Positions 18,610 through 26,589 are shown, numbered from the stretch's first letter. The stretch: DNA of 32,156 nt from an uncultured Mucilaginibacter sp. (GCA_903887275.1 CAISPD010000097.1:1-32156), one strand, 5' to 3'. A program made the numbers and translations. Notes: generated by a model from the letters alone, not told the origin.

Positions 18610-18775
18610 GTTATATGTACAGCAAGCTAATTGCGGCTGCTATTATTGTATACCCGCCAATTTTGGCTTTTTACATTTGGTGCCATTAACTGCAGTTTTA
18701 AGTTAATGAAATGGACTAAAATCAGATACGGCCCTTGATAGAAAAAATATCGGTCAGTTTATTAATTCCGCCCTA

Positions 18776-19870
18776 TCATTTCTCCGGCTCATAATCCACC
18801 GGCAATAAACTTGCCATACGGCTGCGGCCCCAGAAGCCTTCGAAGGTGATGGCCGATGGGTCTATCAGGATGCCGTTATTGTCAAATACTGCATATGATT
18901 GGTTGAGTGTTAAGGTAGTTGTTGACCAGCCTATGCCGTTGGGATTATTGTCATTCTCCACTACAGGCGTGCCGCCATTGAACATCACGTAAAGGCAATC
19001 GTCGAATAGCAAGGCATACAAGCCATCTTTGTTGGTCGGTTTTTCATAGGAGCTAACAGGGAGCGGAGTGGATATCAATTCGGCTATGTATTGATTATTA
19101 ACGCCATTAAATGCTGGGTTCGGCTTACGAATTAGTCTCAATGCCTTAAATCCCTCGGCCGCAGTTTTACCCGCTATAACTGCCCTCAGAAAATGCATAC
19201 TGGAGCCTTTGTAAACTGCCAGCCTGTTTTGCAGCCAGCGCCGCTCAAGCGCTTTTTTGCCCTTCATGTTTTCAAAGGAGGCAGTTCCGGCGAAATAAAG
19301 CGTTGTTTTTTTATAGTCTTTTTCAAACGCGTTGAGCTGGTATTTGATTTTATATCCAAGTGCGCGATTCTCGATGATCAGGTAATCTGTCGAACTGGCT
19401 GTTAATACGCGACCTATTTTTTCAAAGGTAAGATCGAGTATCTCGGGGTTCAATATTTTACAGTCCTGCGCATAAACGGATGTGCCAAGAAATTCTTCTT
19501 TGAACATGGCATAATTATTTTCCCATTCGGCATCAGGGTGGATAACCACTTCTTTCAGCGAATGAGGCTTGCTCCTGATAGCAATTACAGGCAGATTCAT
19601 GTTCTCTGCTACCAGTACTTGTTCCCGATAAGTTTCGAAGCCCAGCATGGAAACAACCAGTTCATATTGTCCGCCGCGAACGTTGTTTAGTATAAATGTG
19701 CCGTCAACCAGCGTGGCGGATCCAACGGATGCATTGCTGAGAAAAACACTTGCTCCCGGAATAGGTTTTTTATCTTCCAGATCAACCACACTGCCACGTA
19801 TTTGAAATTGCCCGAAAACAATAACCGGTGCCATGAAAAATAAAAGGAATACCAGCAAACGCATTTCCAA
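18776..19870 (-). CDS. Secreted carboxypeptidase-regulatory-like domain protein
   Basis: A 364-aa exported protein: signal peptide (MEMRLLVFLLFFMAPVIVFGQ), then one carboxypeptidase D regulatory-like beta-sandwich at about 22-110 (IRGSVVDLEDKKPIPGASVFLSNASVGSATLVDGTFILNNVRGGQYELVVSMLGFETY). This domain normally opens TonB-dependent SusC-like receptors, but here no plug or barrel follows. The remaining 250 residues form a conserved-looking, mostly beta region (FKEEFLGTSVYAQDCKILNPEILDLTFEKIG...) seen in stand-alone Bacteroidota proteins of unknown function. ATGs at 19870 and 19864 are both possible. It lies upstream of no obvious partner. Envelope location is likely; function unknown. Confidence 0.8.
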   Translation of the reverse strand: MEMRLLVFLLFFMAPVIVFGQFQIRGSVVDLEDKKPIPGASVFLSNASVGSATLVDGTFILNNVRGGQYELVVSMLGFETYREQVLVAENMNLPVIAIRSKPHSLKEVVIHPDAEWENNYAMFKEEFLGTSVYAQDCKILNPEILDLTFEKIGRVLTASSTDYLIIENRALGYKIKYQLNAFEKDYKKTTLYFAGTASFENMKGKKALERRWLQNRLAVYKGSSMHFLRAVIAGKTAAEGFKALRLIRKPNPAFNGVNNQYIAELISTPLPVSSYEKPTNKDGLYALLFDDCLYVMFNGGTPVVENDNNPNGIGWSTTTLTLNQSYAVFDNNGILIDPSAITFEGFWGRSRMASLLPVDYEPEK

Positions 19871-19928
19871 AGCTAAACAGCCAGATGGTGTTTTGAAAAT
19901 ATTAATGGCGAATTAAATCCTCTGGTGT

Positions 19929-20333
19929 TTATTTGATCCGGCGGTAAGTAGTGCTGCCGGCGTCATAGGCATAGAGATAGATGCTTAGCTGGTTATCAGC
20001 GATATCAAAAAACTCGTGCGAATAACCACTATCCTGCCCGTCAAAGATTATCCGGTTTTTTAATTGATGAAAAACGTAAGCCGTATCTTTTTTTGTAGTA
20101 TAAGTGCCCGACTTAATCAAAGTGCCATGTTGATAAAAGGCATAAGTTTTTGCTGTAAACACAGCCAGGGTATCATTACCCGCTTTATGGTAATGGGTGC
20201 CGCTCCAGCCGCCATAATCAACGCTGAGCTCCCATGTTCCGATGATGCTGTCAGATACCGGTACTTCTTTCTTACAGGCAAAAGCAGTTGGTAAAAACAA
20301 AACAAGCAAAGCATATAATAATTTTGGCCTCAT
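19929..20333 (-). CDS. Lipocalin-like lipoprotein
   Basis: A small lipoprotein. I take the ATG at 20333 (MRPKLLYALLVLFLPTAFAC) because it gives a normal 20-residue SPII signal with lipobox AFAC; the track start at 20381 and another ATG at 20348 would add an unusual N-terminal extension. After the Cys, the pattern SIIGTWELSVDYGG...DTLAVFTAKTYAFYQHGTLIKSGTYTTKKDT...NRIIFDGQDSGYSHEFFDIADNQLSIYLYAYDAGSTTYRRIK is the GxW and repeated-strand layout of lipocalin-like Bacteroidota lipoproteins. Ligand unknown. It sits 58 bp upstream of the regulatory-like domain gene on the same strand, so the two may be co-transcribed. Confidence 0.75.
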   Translation of the reverse strand: MRPKLLYALLVLFLPTAFACKKEVPVSDSIIGTWELSVDYGGWSGTHYHKAGNDTLAVFTAKTYAFYQHGTLIKSGTYTTKKDTAYVFHQLKNRIIFDGQDSGYSHEFFDIADNQLSIYLYAYDAGSTTYRRIK

Positions 20334-20586
20334 ATCCCCGGTTTTCATCAGGTTACGTAATTGTTTTGTAAAGTGATACATTTGAAAGCCGCCAAAAGCA
20401 ATAAGCTATTGTAATTGCCGTTCAACATAAAATTATGACAAATTAAATGCCATTAGCTTTAAACCTTTTGCGTTTTCTTTGTTCTAACAATCAGGTAAGC
20501 ATTATTAAAAACACTCAAACAGGGTCAACAACCATTAAAAGGTCGAACTCCCATTAAATTATAACTATTTCAAACAAATAACTACT

Positions 20587-20982
20587 ATGAAAAAAATCCT
20601 CACTATCGTTTGCTGCACTTTGGTACTATTTTCAATTTCATCCTGTACCAAGCAGTATATTACCCCAAATCCAAATGTTACATTATCTGCTACGCTGGCG
20701 CCAAGCGACTGGAGTTTATATACTGATGGTAAGTCGTACCAGGCTCCTATTACCGTTTCAGAAATTGGTCCCAACTTCGCACAGAATGGCGGAATCATTG
20801 TAGCTATTTCATTTTCAAATGGGGTTTATGAACAAATACCGGAGGTTTACAACGGTATTTCCTACAGTTATACCTATAACGCGGGTAATGTAACACTGTA
20901 TGCACAATCGGCTGATGGTACTACGGCCGTGCAGCCTACGCAGAGTATGAACGTAAAAATAACGCTGGTTGCAACCAACTAG
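20587..20982 (+). CDS. Small hypothetical lipoprotein, 131 aa
   Basis: A short SPII lipoprotein (MKKILTIVCCTLVLFSISSC, lipobox ISSC, Cys20) followed by about 110 residues that look entirely beta: VTLSATLAPSDWSLYTDGKSYQAPITVSEIGPNFAQNGGIIVAISFSNGVYEQIPEVYNGISYSYTYNAGNVTLYAQ. No family is recognised with confidence; such single-domain beta-sandwich lipoproteins are common in Bacteroidota. It is divergent from the lipocalin-like gene and carries its own strong terminator, so it is monocistronic. Confidence 0.75.
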   Translation: MKKILTIVCCTLVLFSISSCTKQYITPNPNVTLSATLAPSDWSLYTDGKSYQAPITVSEIGPNFAQNGGIIVAISFSNGVYEQIPEVYNGISYSYTYNAGNVTLYAQSADGTTAVQPTQSMNVKITLVATN

Positions 20983-20997
20983 AGAAATTTTACTATT

Positions 20998-21036
20998 AAA
21001 AAAAGGCGATCCGAAAACCGGATCGCCTTTTTTTTT
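20998..21036 (+). terminator. Strong, probably bidirectional terminator between the 131-aa lipoprotein gene and fabI
   Basis: A7, then GGCGATCCG-AAAAC-CGGATCGCC, then T9. The A-tract and T-tract flank a perfect 9-bp GC-rich stem, so the element can end transcripts from both convergent genes (lipoprotein on plus, fabI on minus). Confidence 0.92.
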
Positions 21037-21090
21037 GAATATCAAATGATGAACCTGCCGACAGGCTGGAATCAAATAATGAAGGAAATA

Positions 21091-21906
21091 TTATTCAGAT
21101 GCCATTTGTTCTATAACGGCCTGCGTTACGCCGGTAAACGAGAAGCCGCCATCATGGAAAAGGTTTTGCATAGTTACCATCTTAGTGAGGTCAGAGAACA
21201 AAGTAACAACGTAATCAGCACACTGGTCGGCGTTGGCATTGCCAAGCGGACTCATTTTTTCGGCATAATTGATAAATCCGTCAAAACCTTTTACACCTGA
21301 ACCTGCGGTGGTACGTGTTGGAGATTGCGATACCGTATTGATTCGCACTTTCTTTTTGGTGCCATAATAATAGCCAAAATTGCGGGCAATGCTTTCTAAC
21401 ACTGCTTTGTTATCGGCCATATCATTATAATCAGGGAACACACGCTGTGCGGCAATATAAGATAATGCTACAACGGAGCCCCACTCATTGATGGCATCAT
21501 GTTTTAATGCGATCTGTAACACGCGGTGCAAGCTTAAAGCCGAGATATCAAAACCTTTGTGGGTGAATTCGTAATTGTTTTCGTAGTAGGGCAAGCCTTT
21601 ACGAACGTTGATACTCATACCGATAGAGTGCAGAACAAAATCGACACCGCCGCCGAAATGTTCTTTGGCTTTTGCAAAAAGGTTTTCGATATCCTCGTTG
21701 CTGGTTACGTCGGCTCCGATAACCGGGGCATTGCATTCTTCGGCCAGTTTATTAAGTTCGCCCATGCGAAGTGCCAGCGGCGAGTTGGTCAATATGATCT
21801 CGGCACCTTCTTCATGTGCGCGTTGCGCAACTTTCCAGGCGATAGATGCCTCATTAAGCGCACCGAATATGATACCTTTTTTACCTTTTAACAGATTGTA
21901 AGCCAT
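21091..21906 (-). CDS. fabI: Enoyl-[acyl-carrier-protein] reductase FabI (NADH-dependent)
   Basis: A 271-aa divergent short-chain dehydrogenase. The nucleotide-binding start GKKGIIFGALNEASIAWKVAQ and the FabI catalytic set are visible: Tyr150 (ALSYIAAQR), Tyr160 and Lys167 in YNDMADNK, with the same Tyr-x9-Tyr-x6-Lys spacing as E. coli FabI (Tyr146, Tyr156, Lys163). The C-terminal LFSDLTKMVTMQNLFHDGGFSFTG is also typical. It reduces trans-2-enoyl-ACP in the last step of type II fatty-acid elongation. It lies 91 bp behind recN but has its own -7 box (21929-21936), so it is probably expressed independently. Confidence 0.96.
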   Translation of the reverse strand: MAYNLLKGKKGIIFGALNEASIAWKVAQRAHEEGAEIILTNSPLALRMGELNKLAEECNAPVIGADVTSNEDIENLFAKAKEHFGGGVDFVLHSIGMSINVRKGLPYYENNYEFTHKGFDISALSLHRVLQIALKHDAINEWGSVVALSYIAAQRVFPDYNDMADNKAVLESIARNFGYYYGTKKKVRINTVSQSPTRTTAGSGVKGFDGFINYAEKMSPLGNANADQCADYVVTLFSDLTKMVTMQNLFHDGGFSFTGVTQAVIEQMASE

Positions 21907-21928
21907 GTGTTGTTTTTTTATTGGTGGG

Positions 21929-21936
21929 CAAATTTA
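21929..21936 (-). promoter_or_regulatory. fabI promoter -7 box
   Basis: TAAATTTG on the minus strand matches TAnnTTTG, 22 nt upstream of the fabI ATG. No clear TTG at -33. Confidence 0.5.
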
Positions 21937-21997
21937 TATAAATAAGTCGAATTCTGTATTTGTTGCTCTTATTCTTAATTCACTCCAGACTTGAGAC

Positions 21998-23665
21998 TCA
22001 GGACTTAAGACTCTCATCCAGCAATTCCCTTGCGTTCTGCAAAGCGCTTTCCCCCGGTTTGTCGCCGCTAAGCATTTTGGCTATTTCTAAAACACGTTCA
22101 TCCCTGTTCAATTCCTTGATACGGGTATAGGTTGTTGCCGTTGAATTGTCTTTATATACAAAATAATGTGCCCCGCTTTTGCTTGCTATCTGGGGTAGAT
22201 GGGTAATAGCAATCACCTGCAGGTTTTGAGCAAGGCGTTCCATGATTATTCCCACCTTATTGGCCACCTCACCCGAAACTCCTGCATCGATCTCATCAAA
22301 TATAATGGTTGGCAAAGCTGTGTGGCTGGCAATTAACGATTTGATAGCCAACATTAGTCGCGAAAGCTCGCCACCCGAAGCCACTTTGCTCATCTCGGCC
22401 AGGGTATGACCCTTGTTGGCAGAAAACAGGAAGCGAACCTGGTTAATGCCATCCGGCCCGAGGGATTGCAATTGATTTAACTCTATTTTAAGCGTAGAAT
22501 TAGCCATGCCCATTTCCCCCAATGCGTTCACAACCTCATTCTCAATCTCCGGAATCGCCTTTGTCCGATTGGAAGTTAGTTGTTTAGCTAATTGTTCGAG
22601 TATATTTTTATCGAGGGCTAATTGCTTTCGCAGCTTTTCTATGGCTTCATCGCCATGCACCGCTTGCGCTATCTTTTCCGAAAGCTCATCCTGTAATACC
22701 AACAAATCTGCGGTTGTGCTGAGGCGATGTTTCTTTTGCAGGGTATAAATGATATGAAGCCGTTCGTTGATCTCGGCAACCCTGGCTTCATCGGTATGAG
22801 TACGCTGTTCGATATTTTCAATTTCAGCAGCGATGTCTTTTAGTTCAATCGTTACACTTTTGAGTCTTTCATGTTGTTCTGCAATCCCCGGATTGAATTT
22901 TTCAAGCGACGCAAGGTGATGTGTAGCTTCCCGCATTTGCAGTAATGCCGAGGCTTCGCCATCCTGTACCAGATGTATTGCTGCCAAAAGGCTGCGTTTG
23001 ATCTCTTCAGCGTTATTAAGTGTATAGAGTTGTTGTTCCAGTTTTTCCTGCTCGCCGGCTACCAAATTTGCCTTTTCCAACTCATCAAACTGAAACTGAT
23101 AATAATCCAGGTCGGCCTTAGCTTTGTCGCTGGCCGAGATCAACAGTTGTAACCTGCCAGAGTCTTTTTTGTAAGCCTTGAATTTACTGCGATAATCAGT
23201 AAGAAAATCACTATGACCTGCAACTGAATCAACGACCAGTAGCTGGAAATCCGGATCGTTTATCTCGAGCGTAGCGTGTTGGGAGTGAATGTCGATCAAT
23301 TTTTCACCCAATTGCTTCAGCAGGGTAAGGTTTACCGGAGTATCATTAACAAAAGCCCTTGATTTGCCATCAGAACTGATTTCGCGTCTTAAAATGGTTT
23401 CAGCTTCATGGTCCAGGTCGTTTTCATCAAAAAAGCTTTTTAAATGAAATTCTCCGATCAGGAAAGTGCCTTCTATAACACATTTCTTTTGCTGGTTGAA
23501 AAAAAAGCGACTCTCAGCACGTTGACCCAGGATCAATGAAAGTGCTCCCAATATGATGGATTTTCCTGCACCGGTTTCGCCGGTCAGTATATTTAAACCC
23601 TTATCGAAGCTGATTTCCAGGTCGTCTATTAAGGCGTAATTACTGATACTGAGCTTGTAAAGCAT
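21998..23665 (-). CDS. recN: DNA repair protein RecN
   Basis: A 555-aa SMC-like protein. Head N-part: LYKLSISNYALIDDLEISFDKGLNILTGETGAGKS with Walker A at 29-36. The centre (about 150-370) is a long antiparallel coiled coil rich in Glu, Lys and Leu. Head C-part: KVASGGELSRLMLAIKSL (ABC signature) and PTIIFDEIDAGVSGEVANKVG (Walker B and D-loop), then VIAITHLPQIAS. RecN works at double-strand breaks with RecA, holding DNA ends or sister duplexes. In other Bacteroidota it often follows the coaBC-DUF4835 genes; here a BlaI/BlaR1-type pair lies between. The spacer before its ATG contains two hairpins. Confidence 0.95.
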   Translation of the reverse strand: MLYKLSISNYALIDDLEISFDKGLNILTGETGAGKSIILGALSLILGQRAESRFFFNQQKKCVIEGTFLIGEFHLKSFFDENDLDHEAETILRREISSDGKSRAFVNDTPVNLTLLKQLGEKLIDIHSQHATLEINDPDFQLLVVDSVAGHSDFLTDYRSKFKAYKKDSGRLQLLISASDKAKADLDYYQFQFDELEKANLVAGEQEKLEQQLYTLNNAEEIKRSLLAAIHLVQDGEASALLQMREATHHLASLEKFNPGIAEQHERLKSVTIELKDIAAEIENIEQRTHTDEARVAEINERLHIIYTLQKKHRLSTTADLLVLQDELSEKIAQAVHGDEAIEKLRKQLALDKNILEQLAKQLTSNRTKAIPEIENEVVNALGEMGMANSTLKIELNQLQSLGPDGINQVRFLFSANKGHTLAEMSKVASGGELSRLMLAIKSLIASHTALPTIIFDEIDAGVSGEVANKVGIIMERLAQNLQVIAITHLPQIASKSGAHYFVYKDNSTATTYTRIKELNRDERVLEIAKMLSGDKPGESALQNARELLDESLKS

Positions 23666-23668
23666 AAT

Positions 23669-23700
23669 TATTTTAGCATCCTTACGGGGATGCTAAAATA
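23669..23700. repeat. 13-bp perfect hairpin at the recN 5' end
   Basis: TATTTTAGCATCC, a 6-nt loop, GGATGCTAAAATA. The 3' base of the minus-strand transcript hairpin lies only 3 nt before the recN ATG (23665), so it would be in or at the edge of the recN leader. On the plus strand a GGG and then a T6 run follow (23701-23709), so it could also stop antisense transcripts. Confidence 0.6.
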
Positions 23701-23739
23701 GGGTTTTTTAGTGGATTGAGGTATGTTAAGTTGGGTTAA

Positions 23740-23765
23740 GTTGTCCCGATAAGCATCGGGACAAC
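23740..23765. repeat. REP-like palindrome after the BlaR1-type gene
   Basis: GTTGTCCCGAT-AAGC-ATCGGGACAAC, an 11-bp perfect stem with a tetraloop, 5 bp after the stop of the M56 gene. An outer TTGGGTT/AACCCAA pair extends or competes with it. No U-tract follows on the minus strand, so it may be an mRNA 3'-end stabiliser or a dispersed palindromic repeat. Confidence 0.55.
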
Positions 23766-23770
23766 CCAAT

Positions 23771-25909
23771 TCAGTTCTTTCCACTGGTATCCGGTTTGTC
23801 GGCTGGTCTTTGATTTTCTTTAAAAGGTTCAACATTACCTTTTAGATTTTTTATTTCCTCCATTTGTTTCTTAAACTCAGGCGAATTAAAATATTCCTGC
23901 ATTTTTTTCTGAGCTAAGCGCATATCCGCCTGCAGTTTTTTTAATTCAGGACTGTTCTGATATTTTTTCATATTGATACCGGCCTGGCGCATTTCGTCCT
24001 GTATCTTTTTTAATTCAGGACCGTTTTGATAGGCGCGCATTTGTTCGTTTAATACCTTCATTTTTTCCTGCGCATTTTTGATAGCTTCTTTATTGTCCAT
24101 CAGGGAAATACTGTCGCTCATCTTCCTTAATTCTTCAGATTTTTCGCGGAATTCCGGTGAGTTAAAATGCTGGCTCAGCTTCTCACCTGATCTTTTCAAC
24201 TCTTCGGTCTCTTCCTTTATCCTGGCAGGTAATTGGTTTTGCAATTCTTCCTTATACTTCAGATAGTTTTGGTTTGCTTTACTATTATTTGCGCCATTGT
24301 TTTTATAGTCATACTGATAATTTTTGGGGACCCCGTATTTCTTCAGTAAATTGTTGTTCAATGCTTTAAATTCCGGGCTGTTATAATAGTGTTCCATATC
24401 CATTCCCATCTTCTCCATGTTCGCACTCAATGCTTTGGTTTCTGGAGTTTCGGCCCATTTTGATTGAAATTCTTCGGCCATTTTTTGCTGGTTGGCCTCC
24501 ATTTCTTTCCAGGCAGCACTATTATAGTATTCCTCTATTTTTTTACTCTCAACCTCCATTTGTTCCTGCAGTTTCTTCCATTCGGGACTATTGTAATATT
24601 CCTCCATTTTTTTGCCGTCAATCTCCATTTGCTCCTGGAATTTTTTCCATTGGCCGCTGTTATAGTATTTCGACATTTCTTCGCCATATTTTTCCATTTC
24701 GGCCTGGTACTTCTTCATTTTGGAGTCATCGGCAAATGTCATTTTTGAAGTGTCATTACTAAATTCAGCCGCTCTTTTTTGTTTATTAGCAAGCTTTTGT
24801 TTTTCTTTTGAAGTGGTTTTTTTGCGACCTGTATCAGTCAGAAAACTATTGATAACAGCAGGTTTTAATTTGTTAAAAGATATTTTTCCATGGGCTATAC
24901 CCGGGTTTAACCAGGCCAGGCCTGTGATGCTTGCCGTTAACACAACGAAAGCAAGTAGTATGTGGCGTACGTTGCCAATTGGTTTTTTCGTTTTCATGAT
25001 TCTTTCGATCCTGTTTAATAAGTGATACCTTTTCCCGGTTGCCGCAAGGGCCAGCTGTCCTAAGTGGGTACGGGTTTGTTCTAATTTCAACAGTGCATGC
25101 GCATACACTATTGGTTTTTGCGTCGACGCTATTACCATATCGTCGCAGGCGTTTTCGCGCTCGCTATTAATGCTGCGGCCGATTAAATGGGCAAAGGGGT
25201 TAAAGAATAGTAACACCTGCATAGCTTGTTGAATCAGGTTTAGCAGGTAGTCGTTACGTTTAATATGGGCCAGTTCATGCAGCAATATCGCTTCGATCTC
25301 TTCTGTCGATAAGCTTGTTGCTATTGCGGCTGGCAGCAATATAAAAGGCTTAATGTATCCGAACACACAGGGTACATCTACCAGGGTACTGAGGCCAAAA
25401 CTGATTCGCCTTTCGATATCAAATTGCGATGCAAAAGCATTGATCTTTCTTAATATGGCTATATCAATACTGATATGCTGTTTTAATTCTGCAAACCTGG
25501 TTCTGGTTACTATCAACCTTGTGGTATTGTAAAGCAGTCCTGAAAAATAGATCAGTGTTATGTAAGGTAAAAAGCTTTCAATGGTGTAAAACTCTCTGCT
25601 GCTGATGGGTGTGGTGTGCGGAAATTGTAAGGGCATAGCCAACATCGATGGGATATAAGCCAGATTGTTGTCGTTTGGTTTTATAATTGTCCAATGGTAG
25701 ATTCTTATTTCGCCAACCAGCGTGCACAAAAACCAGGTGGTTAAACCTAAAAGCGCTAACATGCCGATATTGTGTTTCGATGCAGCAGACATTGCCGAAA
25801 ATGACATTAGTATCATCCGAAGAAGAAAATAAATAAACAGTCCCTGCCACAATGAGTGGATCACGGCAACACCAATTACCTGGCTGATGTTATATAGGAT
25901 GGTTTCCAT
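23771..25909 (-). CDS. M56 (BlaR1-like) membrane metallopeptidase with a 23-residue-repeat C-terminal domain
   Basis: A 712-aa protein. The N-terminal 340 residues are a BlaR1/MecR1-type integral-membrane protease: membrane segments near 14-35, 47-66, 113-130 and 315-335, and a gluzincin motif HELAH (211-215) in LLHELAHIKRND, followed by ERENACDDMVIAS. The C-terminal 340 residues are not a penicillin-binding sensor. They are highly charged and contain eight copies of a motif like YYNSPEWKK, several at an exact 23-residue period. M56 proteases cut the partner repressor after a signal; the blaI-like gene 97 bp upstream is the obvious substrate. The signal is unknown, and because the repeat region follows the last TM it is probably extracytoplasmic. 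Confidence 0.88.
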   Translation of the reverse strand: METILYNISQVIGVAVIHSLWQGLFIYFLLRMILMSFSAMSAASKHNIGMLALLGLTTWFLCTLVGEIRIYHWTIIKPNDNNLAYIPSMLAMPLQFPHTTPISSREFYTIESFLPYITLIYFSGLLYNTTRLIVTRTRFAELKQHISIDIAILRKINAFASQFDIERRISFGLSTLVDVPCVFGYIKPFILLPAAIATSLSTEEIEAILLHELAHIKRNDYLLNLIQQAMQVLLFFNPFAHLIGRSINSERENACDDMVIASTQKPIVYAHALLKLEQTRTHLGQLALAATGKRYHLLNRIERIMKTKKPIGNVRHILLAFVVLTASITGLAWLNPGIAHGKISFNKLKPAVINSFLTDTGRKKTTSKEKQKLANKQKRAAEFSNDTSKMTFADDSKMKKYQAEMEKYGEEMSKYYNSGQWKKFQEQMEIDGKKMEEYYNSPEWKKLQEQMEVESKKIEEYYNSAAWKEMEANQQKMAEEFQSKWAETPETKALSANMEKMGMDMEHYYNSPEFKALNNNLLKKYGVPKNYQYDYKNNGANNSKANQNYLKYKEELQNQLPARIKEETEELKRSGEKLSQHFNSPEFREKSEELRKMSDSISLMDNKEAIKNAQEKMKVLNEQMRAYQNGPELKKIQDEMRQAGINMKKYQNSPELKKLQADMRLAQKKMQEYFNSPEFKKQMEEIKNLKGNVEPFKENQRPADKPDTSGKN

Positions 25910-25910
25910 G

Positions 25911-25974
25911 AGTTATTGATTTGTTGATTTGTTGATCAGTTATTGGTTTACTTGTTGATCAGTGATTTGTTGAC
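25911..25974. repeat. Degenerate TTGATTTG / GTTGATCAG repeats between the BlaI- and BlaR1-type genes
   Basis: The 97-bp spacer contains a run of about 9-nt units (gatttgttgatttgttgat, cttgttgatcagtgatttg). It is transcribed in the leader of the M56 gene. Function unknown; it may have arisen by slippage. Confidence 0.5.
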
Positions 25975-26006
25975 CGGTACAATTACAAATCACTAAATAA
26001 CCTCCG

Positions 26007-26381
26007 CTAGGCCTCCAATCCCTCCAGATACTTTTTAATTGCCTCAATCTCATCCTTCGACGCTTTGTGATGGCCGAGGGCTTGTATTACCAGATCTGAT
26101 GTTGAGCCTTCAAATACGGTGGAGATTATCCTGTCGAGCGCACTTACCTGTGCTTTTTCCTGGGTATATGCCGCCTTGTAGATATGCGTTTTAGCAGTAG
26201 TATCGCGTTCTACCAGTCCTTTTTCATCCATGATTTGCATCAGCTTCAGGGTTGTAGTATAGCCTGCACCCTTGGTTTTGGCCAACTCTTCGTGCACATC
26301 ACGCACCGTTGCTTTGCCCATTTTCCAGAGTATCTGCAATATTTCCAATTCACTTTCTGTCGGCTTGATTTCCATTTTCAT
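26007..26381 (-). CDS. BlaI/MecI/CopY family transcriptional repressor
   Basis: A 124-aa winged-helix protein: PTESELEILQILWKMGKATVRDVHEEL followed by GYTTTLKLMQIMDEKGLVERD is the family's DNA-binding domain (residues about 5-75), and the C-terminal part (AQVSALDRIISTVFEGSTSDLVIQAL) is the dimerisation region. BlaI-type repressors dimerise on dyads and are inactivated by proteolysis by the M56 partner encoded next. Its own promoter contains three identical TACGA-N6-TCGTA dyads, the likely binding sites, so the pair should be autoregulated. No beta-lactamase or PBP gene is nearby, so the targets may be elsewhere or of another kind. Confidence 0.93.
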   Translation of the reverse strand: MKMEIKPTESELEILQILWKMGKATVRDVHEELAKTKGAGYTTTLKLMQIMDEKGLVERDTTAKTHIYKAAYTQEKAQVSALDRIISTVFEGSTSDLVIQALGHHKASKDEIEAIKKYLEGLEA

Positions 26382-26388
26382 TTTAAAT

Positions 26389-26404
26389 TACGAATTGCTT
26401 CGTA
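26389..26404. promoter_or_regulatory. Operator box 1 (TACGA-N6-TCGTA), overlapping the start of the blaI-like transcript
   Basis: Perfect 5-nt dyad with 6-nt spacer, located between the predicted -7 box and the ATG, about where transcription should begin. Confidence 0.75.
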
Positions 26405-26436
26405 CAAATATCTACGATAGATTTCGTATTTGCAAA
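26405..26436 (-). promoter_or_regulatory. Promoter of the BlaI/BlaR1-type pair (TTTG-N20-GATATTTG)
   Basis: Minus-strand TTTG (26436-26433), a 20-nt spacer, and GATATTTG (26412-26405; one mismatch to TAnnTTTG). The spacer holds operator box 2, and boxes 1 and 3 flank the promoter, so RNA polymerase and the repressor must compete. Confidence 0.6.
26413..26428. promoter_or_regulatory. Operator box 2 (TACGA-N6-TCGTA), within the promoter spacer
   Basis: Identical dyad 24 bp from box 1 (start to start), lying exactly between the -33 and -7 elements. Confidence 0.78.
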
Positions 26437-26443
26437 TTTTATT

Positions 26444-26459
26444 TACGATTTATTTCGTA
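26444..26459. promoter_or_regulatory. Operator box 3 (TACGA-N6-TCGTA), upstream of -33
   Basis: Third identical dyad, 31 bp from box 2, just upstream of the -33 element. Confidence 0.75.
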
Positions 26460-26589
26460 GATAAGAGACACGGGGAAAATAGAAGTGTTACAGACGATTG
26501 GTATTTTTTTAGTCCTAAAGACCGGAAGCCCGAAAGAAACCTGGAGGTAAATTATTTAAATAATGCTATCAGGTAGGCGCGTCATTGAG

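Noticed and set aside
24430-24762. Plus-strand 110-aa and 94-aa ORFs rich in Phe
   Set aside because: They are reverse-frame readings of the repeat region of the M56 protein; the regularity comes from the 23-residue repeats.
26007-26381. Beta-lactam resistance operon
   Set aside because: No beta-lactamase or PBP gene is adjacent and the M56 partner lacks a penicillin-binding domain, so resistance is not supported.
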